Part shown: piece by piece, positions 22,663 through 31,800 of the stretch
Numbering within the stretch: position 1 is the first letter of the stretch
Layout: each line of letters begins with the position of its first letter
From: an uncultured Porphyromonas sp.
GTDB taxonomy: Bacteria > Bacteroidota > Bacteroidia > Bacteroidales > Porphyromonadaceae
NCBI RefSeq assembly: GCF_915070105.1
Contig: NZ_CAJZFJ010000009.1
Coordinates: forward strand, 1 to 40,901
Reading direction: 5' to 3'
DNA: 40,901 bases
Made by a program: the position numbers and the translations under genes
The notes under the pieces: model-generated
Told to the model about the DNA's origin: nothing
Database searches by the model: none
Seen by the model: only the letters and a program-made list of their open reading frames with translations

Positions 22663-24387
22663 CTACTTATTGACTTTCTTCCACGTATCCTTGAGCGAGA
22701 CCGTGCGGTTGAAGACGAGGTGATCGGGACGGCTGTCGGGGTCAAGGCAGAAGTAGCCGATACGCTGGAACTGGTAGTACTCCCCGAGCTGTGCCCCAGC
22801 GAGGAAGGGCTCTATGCGACAGCCCTTGACGACCTCGAGTGACTCGGGATTGAGTAGCTCCGAGAGCTCCTTGTCCTTGATCTCTGAGGGATCCTCATCG
22901 GTGAAGAGGCGGTCATACAGGCGCACCTCGGCCTCCACGCTGTCCGTGGCGGATACCCAGTGGATAGTACCCTTGACCTTGCGGTTGCTCTCGGGGCGTC
23001 CGCTTAGGGTCTCGGGGGCGTACTCGGCATAGACCTCTACGACATTGCCCGCCTCATCACGCTTGCACCCGGTGCAGCGTACGATGTAGGCGCTCTTTAG
23101 GCGCACCTCCTGCCCAGGGGTCATACGGAAGTACTTCTTAGGCGCATCCTCCATGAAGTCCTCGGCCTCGATGTAGAGCTCTCGGGAGAAGCGGATCGTG
23201 TGGGAGTCGGAGTTGGGGTCCTCGGGGTTGTTGAGGAAGGCCATATCCTCTGTCTGTCCCTCGGGGTAGTTCGTGATGACGAGACGTACGGGGCGCAGGA
23301 CGGCAGAGCCACGTAGGGCACGGCGGTTGAGATCCTCACGGACAGAGTGCTCCAGCAGGGCGACATCGATCATCCCATCGTACTTCGTGTAGCCGATGCG
23401 GTCGATGAAGCCACGGATGGACTCGGGGGTGTAGCCACGACGACGTAGCCCGCAGATAGTAGGCATACGGGGGTCATCCCAACCCGAGACGAAGCCCTCC
23501 TTGACGAGCTGTAGGAGCTTGCGCTTGCTCATCATCGTGTAGGTGAGGTTCAAGCGGTTGAACTCGTACTGGCGTGGGCGGTAAGGGCCATCCTGACCCG
23601 GCTCGACCTGCTTCAGTAGGTCGATGAAGTAGTCATAGAGTGGGCGGTGCACGACGAACTCCAGCGTACAGATCGAGTGTGTGACACCCTCGAAGTAGTC
23701 GCTCTGCCCGTGGGCGAAGTCGTACATCGGATAGACGTTCCACTTCGTACCCGTGCGGTGGTGGGGGACCTTGATGATGCGGTAGATGATCGGGTCACGG
23801 AAGTGCATGTTGGGCGAAGCCATATCGATCTTTGCCCTTAGGATCATCGAGCCCTCCTTCAGCTCCCCGGAGTTCATCCGACGGAAGAGCTCTAGGCTCT
23901 CCTCACGTGGGCGGTCACGGTAGGGGCTCGCCACACCGGGGGTGGTAGGGGTACCCTTCTGCTGGGCGATCTGCTCGGCAGTCTGCTCATCTACGTAGGC
24001 ATGGCCAGCTAGGATGAGCTCCTCGGCGAAGTGGTACAGCTGATCGAAGTAATCCGAGGCATAGAACTCTTGTCCCCAATGGAAGCCCAGCCACTCGATA
24101 TCCTCACGGATAGCGTCCACGTACTCGACATCCTCCTTGGTGGGGTTGGTGTCGTCGAAGCGCAGGTTACACACTCCGCCGTACTTCTGTGCGATGCCGA
24201 AGTCCATGCAGATAGCCTTGGCGTGGCCGATGTGCAGGTATCCGTTGGGCTCGGGTGGGAAGCGGGTCTGTATACGCCCGTCGTGCTTCCCTTCGCTGAG
24301 ATCGCGCTCTACGATCTGCTCGATGAAGTTCAGGCTCTTCTTCCCTTCATCTTCTATTATGGTCGTGACCTCTCTCTCTGTGGTCAT
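22663..24387 (-). CDS. glnS: Glutaminyl-tRNA synthetase
   Basis: GlnS charges tRNA-Gln directly with glutamine. The class I signatures are visible: PPEPNGYLHIGHAKA (HIGH-type) near residues 45-60 and MMSKRKL (KMSKS-type) near residue 280. The catalytic domain has RFDDTNP, and the C-terminal beta-barrel anticodon-binding domains fill about 340-574, including GCRIEPFLAGAQ and a typical FNRTVSLKDTW end. The length of 574 is normal. AAGGAGG lies just before the ATG, a strong ribosome site. It is first in a three-gene minus-strand operon with a TATTTTTG box about 40 bases upstream. GlnS in place of GatCAB charging is usual in Bacteroidetes. Confidence 0.97.
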   Translation of the reverse strand: MTTEREVTTIIEDEGKKSLNFIEQIVERDLSEGKHDGRIQTRFPPEPNGYLHIGHAKAICMDFGIAQKYGGVCNLRFDDTNPTKEDVEYVDAIREDIEWLGFHWGQEFYASDYFDQLYHFAEELILAGHAYVDEQTAEQIAQQKGTPTTPGVASPYRDRPREESLELFRRMNSGELKEGSMILRAKIDMASPNMHFRDPIIYRIIKVPHHRTGTKWNVYPMYDFAHGQSDYFEGVTHSICTLEFVVHRPLYDYFIDLLKQVEPGQDGPYRPRQYEFNRLNLTYTMMSKRKLLQLVKEGFVSGWDDPRMPTICGLRRRGYTPESIRGFIDRIGYTKYDGMIDVALLEHSVREDLNRRALRGSAVLRPVRLVITNYPEGQTEDMAFLNNPEDPNSDSHTIRFSRELYIEAEDFMEDAPKKYFRMTPGQEVRLKSAYIVRCTGCKRDEAGNVVEVYAEYAPETLSGRPESNRKVKGTIHWVSATDSVEAEVRLYDRLFTDEDPSEIKDKELSELLNPESLEVVKGCRIEPFLAGAQLGEYYQFQRIGYFCLDPDSRPDHLVFNRTVSLKDTWKKVNK

Positions 24388-24426
24388 AGTCCTCCTTATC
24401 GTTATTGGGTGAAAAGTTTATAACGA

Positions 24427-24434
24427 CAAAAATA
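24427..24434 (-). promoter_or_regulatory. -7 promoter box for glnS
   Basis: On the minus strand this reads TATTTTTG, matching TAnnTTTG. No TTG is found at the ideal -33 distance. The predicted leader is about 35 bases. Confidence 0.45.
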
Positions 24435-24700
24435 CTATAAATCTGTATCCTAAGTGTGATTCGCTCCCCTAAGACACCCTTTCTGCGTTACCCATAGTCC
24501 CCCTCTCCCTACGCCTTTATTCCCCTTCTTCTCGTCTTACTACATCGCTTCCCCCTCTTAACGGTAATGGAGCCGACCACTCTCGTGTGGGCTATTCACC
24601 CTCCCAATGGCTTGGCGAACCCCTTGGTCTTCCATACAATATCCCTGCTTGTGCTCACGTGTAAATGGGCTCTGTGACGAAGGTTACTAGAGGGGTGAAA

Positions 24701-24805
24701 CGCTCTTACCGAGAGCGCAAGTGCGCTCTCGGTAAGAGCGTCACAGCGTTCTCGGTAAGAGCGTCCTCGTCACCTATGTAAGGTGATTGTGACGCTCTTA
24801 CCGAG
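24701..24805. repeat. Double hairpin built from four copies of CTCTTACCGAG
   Basis: The first hairpin has 19-base perfect arms (24701-24719 and 24722-24740). The second has 15-base perfect arms (24751-24765 and 24791-24805) and a nested TCACCT/AGGTGA pair. The shared core CTCTTACCGAG occurs four times, with orientations in, out, out, in. There is no T-tract. Confidence 0.85.
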
Positions 24806-25070
24806 TCCTCTCCTTGGCCTCTCGATACCCCGTGGATGGGGCTCTCGGAGAGTGCGTTACGAGTGGGTAGGGGAAGAGCTCTTTGGAAGGGGGAAGTGGG
24901 GCTATGTGAGGGGTGGGGGGATTTGCCCTATCTTCGCAGCCGAAATGCCCCAAGGCTCTAGTGCTACAGCCCTAGGCTTGGAGGGTAGGTCGATGTATCA
25001 AACGAACAACTTAATAACTAAAACAAATCTTCGGATGCAGACAGGGAGAGCTATACTCCCTTAGGATAAT

Positions 25071-25658
25071 ATGATGAAGAAAATAACACTCTTCGCCCTT
25101 GCTCTAGTGCTCGGGCTAAGTGCTGCTACTGCGCAGGTGCGACAGAAAGCCTTCGGCGTGGAGCTAGGCTCACATAACACCGCTCTGTATGAGCTGACAC
25201 TAGGTAGACACTTCTCCGTCACGACACGTGCTGGGCTGGTACTAGATGCTGGATTTAGTGCCAAGAAGGACTTGGATGGCAAGCGTTTCGCCTTTGGGGG
25301 GCTTACCCCGTTCCTCAGCTTTGAGCCGCGCTGGTACTTCTCGGGGCAGTCCTCCAGTGACCTCTTTCATACGGGAGGCTATCTGACTGTGAGGCTTAAC
25401 GGGGAATGGGCTCGTATGACGATCCTAGGTCCTTCCTATACGAAGGGGGATGACCGCCCTCTATATACGCTGTCCTTTGCTCCTACCTTTGGCTGGACCT
25501 TCGGGGTGAGTGACAATAGCTATATTCGCCTCTCAGCAGGCTTGGGCTTCTTCCGTACCAAGGTGGGATATGACGGAGGGAAGCACTACTGGAGGACCTC
25601 TACTAAGCAAGGTGTGATCACCGTCCCCATAGAAATGGTCTATGGTATTCGCTTCTAG
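25071..25658 (+). CDS. Small outer-membrane beta-barrel protein
   Basis: A 195-residue protein with a clear signal peptide (MMKKITLFALALVLGLSAATAQ; use of Met2 at 25074 is equally possible) and an alternating polar/hydrophobic pattern ending in an aromatic residue (VYGIRF), as expected for an outer-membrane beta barrel of about eight strands. I do not recognise a named family; it resembles the porin-like hypothetical proteins common in Bacteroidetes. It stands alone: divergent from glnS, and separated from sprA by a strong hairpin. The function is unknown. Confidence 0.8.
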   Translation: MMKKITLFALALVLGLSAATAQVRQKAFGVELGSHNTALYELTLGRHFSVTTRAGLVLDAGFSAKKDLDGKRFAFGGLTPFLSFEPRWYFSGQSSSDLFHTGGYLTVRLNGEWARMTILGPSYTKGDDRPLYTLSFAPTFGWTFGVSDNSYIRLSAGLGFFRTKVGYDGGKHYWRTSTKQGVITVPIEMVYGIRF

Positions 25659-25725
25659 GGGCAGGGGGGAGGTACTTGTCAAGTCCTCCTAGTATCCCAC
25701 CCCTATCGGCAACCCTCATATAAAG

Positions 25726-25765
25726 GAGTGGGTCGCTATCCGAAGATATGGATAGCGACCCACTC
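25726..25765. terminator. Bidirectional terminator between the beta-barrel gene and sprA
   Basis: The arms 25726-25741 and 25750-25765 are 16 bases, perfectly complementary, with an 8-base loop. The + strand continues GTCTTTCTG and the minus strand continues CTTTATATG, so it may serve both convergent genes. Confidence 0.8.
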
Positions 25766-25882
25766 GTCTTTCTGCCCTTCGTCTTTCAGTTCCATGAAGT
25801 CCCCTATATGGGGTGAGAGTGGAGCCTGGAGTCTTTGCCTGCCCTCCTGCTCTTGAGGTGAGTCTACAGGGGCAGGGCGGGG

Positions 25883-28800
25883 CTAGTTGGTCAAGGTGAG
25901 GCGTAGGGAGAGCCCATAGGCTGTCGTGGAAATGGGGAAGGAGTAGGTGCTCACGAGGGGGACATTGCGAGACCACTCGTAGTAGGCCTTGAGGGCGATG
26001 AGGCGACTCAGCTCGTACTCGGCACTCAGTCTCAGGCGAGTGTCCGCTAGCCCCGAGGTCGCCTGGGTGACGACCTCCTGGATACGGCGGATGAGGCTCT
26101 GGGAGCGACGATAGCTGTACTCGCCTCGTAGGGTCAGCCCCTTGGGGGAGGAGGGCTCGGCCTTGGTGCGTCGGGCTCGTCTCCCCTTCGTGGGGGTAGG
26201 GTGGAGGAGCTGTCGTAGGTCGGCGATCTTATAGCCAAGACCTAGGCTTAGTTCGTTGGAGCTCGTCTCGATGATGCTGAAGGCCGAGAGGTTCAGCACC
26301 ACCCCACGGCTTCGTCGCCACTGGGCACTCATCCCTAGCCCGTTGTTCCAAGTCATCTCTAGCCCCAGAAGGGGGAAGAAGCTTTCCTGTATAGCCACCG
26401 AACCGATGTCGAAGGCATAGCTGAGCTGTGTCGTCCCACCCCCCGAACCATCCGAGGCAGGTAGGTGTCTGAGCCCGAGCTGGTCGGTATCCTCCCCTTG
26501 CCAGCCTGCTAGCGAGGAGAAGCCCCCCACGGTATAGGTCGCTCGGTAGGTATGGCGCAGGGAGATCGAGCGGAAGTGTTCCCTAAGTAGGGGGATACGG
26601 GTGAGCCCTGTGTAGTGGAGCGTCCAGTTGGGGAGCATCCCCGAGAGGGCAGGGAGGGCACGTAGGCTGACCCCATCTACTCCTCCAGCCTGTGAGTAGG
26701 CTGCACGGAAGGCGGGGATGAGTACCGCAGGGGCATTCTCCTCGAGCGGTGCGGAGGGCTGGAGGGAGGAGTAGCGACTCTGCTGTCGCTGGGCGATCCG
26801 CCTGCGGTAGTCTAGGAAGCGGGCGAAGGGCTCCGAGGCATAGCCCGAGCGAGCACCTGGCGAGGCGAAGAAGCCCCTTAGCCCGATGGTCGTCATGGTG
26901 AAGTCTCCGCCATAGAGCCTTGGCCGCCCCGAGTACATGTACTGCACCTCGGTGCGGTCGGTGCGGGTGTGGTTGCCCGAGAGGGTGATGGTGAGGTCCC
27001 TTAGGGGCTGGAGGGTAGCCCGAAGGTCATAGGTGACTGTACGTGTGAAGGCTGCTGGGGTGGGGCGCTCGGCATCCAGTAGGAGATCGCCCCGCTCGGC
27101 AAGCTGGTCTACGAAGCCTGCATCGGTGAGCCCGAGGGCGAAGGCAAGCCCCGGAGTGAGCATACCCCCGGAGCGACCTTGTCCCCCGATGGCCTTGATG
27201 TTGGGGAGGAAGCCCGGTAGGAGGGTCTGGGTCGTCGTGCGATAGGTGAGGGTCATATCCTTGAGGGAGGTGAGGGTGTAGACGAGGCGATCAAGTGCCT
27301 CGGAGAGGAAGCCCTGCTCCTCATGCTGCTTGGGACGCTTGCCCTTTGTCCCTCCCTTCCTCGTCTCTGCCTGCGCCACATCTCGGGCATAGCGATCCTC
27401 GAGACGGCGCAGGTAGGCGCTCTTGCGGTAGAGCTGGCGGAGGAGGAGCTGGGTGGAGCTCTCGATACTTCCCTGAGCCATGAGTGTATTCGCCACACGG
27501 ACACTGGGGTCTGGGACTAGGGCTCCACGATCCCAGCTGTAGCTACTCGTATAGGAGAGCTGAGAGGTGAGGAAGCTCAAGGGGGCAATACGAGCAGTGG
27601 GGAGTTGCCAAGTGAGGGTCGTGCTCTGGGCATAGTGCAGCGGTGTCCCCCCCTCTCCGATGCTTCGCATGACGGAGTCCCGCCAGAGACGCCAGCCATC
27701 GGGGTTGAGGGCACGATTGACTTGCTGGTGGGGCTCCTCGATACGTGCATCCGTCCCACTGGAGAGCGTGAAGCTAAGCGAACTAGTAGGTGCCCAGCTT
27801 AGGCTAAGCTTCCTACTCCACAGGAACTGCTGGGCGAAGGTGGCAGGTATGCGACTGCTCGGGTCGTCGGTGCCGATACTGCGTAGCTGCTCCTCGTCAT
27901 AGCTACGGAGCATCGTGCTCTGTAGGGTGAGGCGAGAGGGCCATAGGGAGAGCCCGTAGTCCCTGAGGAAGGTCGCCCAAGGACTCTGCCCACGGAGGGA
28001 CTTGAAGGGACGTAGAGGTTGCCACGTCGGGGTATAGTCGTAGCTGGCGGAGGCCTGCCAGTCGAGGTGACGATTGTACTCGATCTCGGGGGTATGCTCC
28101 TCGGTGGTATTGTGCCCGAAGGATAGGGAGAGGTTGGCAGGGTCGTAGGGCATAGGCTCACGGGACTGGATGCCGACCGATACTCCCGAGAGAGAGAGGG
28201 CTCGGGTCTTGCGGTGGGTGATGGTGCGCCTAAGGAGGGAGTCCCGCCGAGCACGAGGGAGGCCGGAGAGCGCCTCGGAGAGACGTACATCCTCGTCCAT
28301 GGGGTTGTACTCGGGGGTCGTGACCTCGTCAGATAGGGTGTAATAGAGGGGAATAGAGACCTTGGCCTGCTCGGGTAGGAGACGACCTAGTTCAGCTCCC
28401 GAGGAGAGGTGTATGCTTCGTCTGCTCTCTAGGCTTCGTGCGCCGAGGGGCTGGTCAATCGCTCCGAAGCCCGAGGAGATATACTGCGCACGGACGTTGG
28501 CCGATCCTAGGTCAGAGAGCTGGAGGGCAGCCTGTGCATTGGCTGCCCAGCCCCCCTCCTCGTGGTAGTCGCCGACACGTAGCTCATTGACCCACACCTC
28601 CACGCTCTTCGTTACCCCCGAGGCATTGCGCACCCCGATGAGTATCGTACGGATGGAGGAGAGAGAGGGGCTACCTAGGATGGTGAGGGTGTGCTGTGGG
28701 TGCTCCTTGCTCGCTGTGGAGAAGGGCTGGTAGAGCGTAGCCCCTAAGCCCTGCTCTATGGAGGCGTTGCGTCGGCGCTTGAGGGCGATGAGCTGGTCGA

Positions 28801-31800
28801 GGGCCAGGTCGATGAAGTTCTCCGTAGGCCATACCCGCTCTCGGTCAGTGGGGTTCTCGGAGCTGTATCGTCCAGCAGGGGTGAGGCGTAGGGGGAGGGA
28901 GTACTCGTAGTAGTTGCTCCGATAGTCCGAGCCTAGGCGCAGGAATAGGGTGAAGTCCCCATCCTCGGTAGGTGTCGTCTCTCCCACCAGCTCCTCAGCA
29001 TGGGCGAAGAGCTGGAGACGGCGGTAGCGACGTAGGTCGTAGTGAGCACTGCGGTAGACGGCACGAGTATCCCCCGAGGTGAGTCCCTGTAGGCGGATGG
29101 AGAGCGCCTGCTCATTCTGCTGTAGGCTCTGGCTCTGCTGGCTGTCTAGTGTCCTAGATACGCCGGGGGGGAGGACGTAGTTGATCGGCTCACGATCGCC
29201 ATGCTCCTCGATATTTACGGAGGTCACAGAGAGGTCGCCTATGGGAGCGGGTGGTGTCTGCTCGTCCAGCTGACCCTCATAGGTGCGCCAGTCTCCACGT
29301 ACCAGACGTAGAGCGCCGAAGCGTAGCTGTAGCTCCTCCTGACAGCCCGTGAGGTACATGCGCATGAAACGTATGCTGCGCCAGTCTCGTGCCCCCCCGA
29401 CTCGGGAGGTGAAGGAGCGCAGGGGTACCTTGAGCTGGAGCCAGCGTACCGTGGACTGCTGTCCATTGCGCAGGGTCACCTCGGCAGTACGCTCTCCGAC
29501 GACGAAGCCTCGGCCGGGTCTTAGATCCTCGGGACGGAGCGAGATACGGTACTCGAAGTAGCGATCCTGCTCATTGAGGCTATAGTCCCTATTGATGTCC
29601 TCGGTGTCGGGGCTGACGGTGCTGGCCTGACTGTAGTCATCGTCTCGTGAGGCCTGAGAGTTGCCCTCTGTGCCGTTGTACCTCTTGTATCGCTCCAGGA
29701 TAGGTAGGCGGGCGGCATCATAGTCTGCCCCTCGGTAATGGTGGAAGTTGTCCCCCGCTGGGTCATTCAGTGGGCTGAATGGATCACTCTGCCATGCAGC
29801 CCGAGTGGCTGCGCTAAGGGTGCTACTCAGGGCAGAGAGATAGGCGGCATAGGCGGGGTAGGTCTTCTCCTCCTCAGTAGAGAGTCCGTTGAGGCCCACG
29901 TCTTGTCGCTCACGTGCCCCAGCGGCATTGTCGAAGGCATAGCCCACGCTCTGTCGGGTGGGTACCTTGCCCCAAGGGCCGTCCTCGGTGGCAGAGGGGG
30001 TGGGGACGATGGGCAGGCCGTTCTCAAAGAATTTCCGTTCGTCTCGTAGTATGTCCTCCGATATATCCCCGAGGTCTATGTACAGCGCTCCTGACTGGGG
30101 CGAGGCTCCGTGGACGTATGGGTCCATCATCCAGAGCTCTAGGTACTCGATGCCCGCAGCCTCGAAGTCCGCTTGGTCGATCCTACGCATGATCCCCGCC
30201 CAGCTCTTCTCGGGGGTGCTTAGTCGTCCCGTGGGGAGGAGGGCAGAGGAGTTGAGGTTATAGGGGCCACGCTCCTCGGGGTAATAGCTTAGGGAAAGCG
30301 TCTGTAGGTAGCTGGCCTGGCTAAGGTTCTGATCACGGAAGGGGAAGAGCTCCTGCGTGGGGATCTCTCGGACGAAGTGATTGCTCACATAGTCGGGGTC
30401 GTTCCTGATATAGGCTGGGGTGAGGCTACTGCGCTCTCGGGTGAAGAGCGGGTCGATGGTGAACCATGCCAGCTGCGCCCTCCGCTCGCCATAGCGTAGG
30501 TAGTCCGTAGGGGTGAGCCCCGGGGGGATCATAGAGACAGGAGTGGAGGAGAGTTGCCAGGCATGAGGGCTCATGAGGTCGATGGTGCTACGTGAGCTCT
30601 CGAAGTCATCCAGCGAGCTGTAGCCCCGAGTATACTTGTCCTCGTAGTGTCCGGGGATGAGGTGGGCAAACTCCCCCGATAGGCTGAGTGAGGAGGGGGC
30701 TGTGTGCTCGACGAAGGGGAGCTTGTTCAGGAGCTTCGTGAGCCAAGGGGCTTGGCTCTGGTAGCTGAAGTTGAGCCCCCACATCGTATTGCGCATACTC
30801 TCTTCCCCGAGCCGAACCTTGGTCGTCAGAGGGAGCTCGGAGAGGTGCATGAGGGTAGCCCCGAGGCGGAGACTACGAGAGAGCTGGTAGCTTAGGTCAA
30901 GCCCTAGTACCGTCTTGCGCTGCTGCCCTAGTCCCCCTTCGCCTTGCACGGAGGCCTCGATGGGAGTCTTGGTCTCTAGGAGCTGCTTATTGAGGATCTT
31001 CACGATCCCCGCCCCGTAGTCTACACTGTAGTCCGTGCCCTCCCGGAGGAGCTGTCCGCCTGCCATGACCCTCACCGATCCCTCTGCGACGCCTGTCGTC
31101 CCGAGGGAGATCTCCCCCTCGTTGGTCGCACGGTAGGAGCCCCGCAGGCTGTACTTGTTCTTCTCTGCGAGCTGCTGTGCCTCGACCCTCGTCCTTTGGT
31201 AGAGCTCGGTATAGGCGTATTTGCTCGCCATACTTCCCCCACCCAGAGCCTGAGCAAGCGTACCCCCGAAGGGCTCGACCGTAGGGAAGAAGATGAGCCC
31301 ATCACGTGAGCGGATGGTGTAGCCCTCTACGAAGTCAAAGCGTCCATCCTGCCGTGCCTCCTGCCGACTGTCCAGCCTATCAAGGCCTAGGACAGAGAGT
31401 AGCCGCTGCCCACGGAGTGGTCCCTCGGGCAGATAGGGTAGGGCGATCCCCGTAGCATCATCCCGATAGTAGACATCTAGGCGGAAGTCTGCCTGCTGGA
31501 CATCCCTCACTCCAGAGCCTAGACTATAGACATTGCGCATCATCAGAGGCCAGTAGGGCGAGGTGGGGACGAGGTTGCTCCCCTTGAGGAGCTTGGCGAA
31601 GAGGGTCTCGGTAGAGCTGTCGGGGCGGTCGGAGGCAAATTCCCCGACACGATAGACCTGCCCCTGATAGGTGAATTCGTAGGCGACCGCTAGCACCTCA
31701 TCGGGGGCGAGGGCTGCGGTGAGACTCACATAGCCCAGTGTGGGATGTAGGGTATATTCGCTGGGCTCTAGCCTACGTGCGCTCTCGATACGCTCATAGT

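Larger units (their letters stand above)
24388..25070. other. 683-base intergenic stretch between divergent glnS and the beta-barrel gene
   Basis: No convincing gene. A + strand frame at 24783-25064 has no recognisable homology and no good ribosome site. The stretch holds the glnS promoter box, a C-rich section (about 24470-24560) and the double hairpin at 24701-24805. GGGAG-AGCTATA-CTCCC forms a small hairpin close to the beta-barrel gene start. Confidence 0.55.

Noticed and set aside
24783..25064. 93-residue + strand frame before the beta-barrel gene
   Set aside because: It starts inside the second arm region of the double hairpin, has no recognisable domain and no ribosome site.
29738..30049. 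+ strand frame within sprA
   Set aside because: Antisense shadow in a GC-rich gene; no domain or ribosome site.
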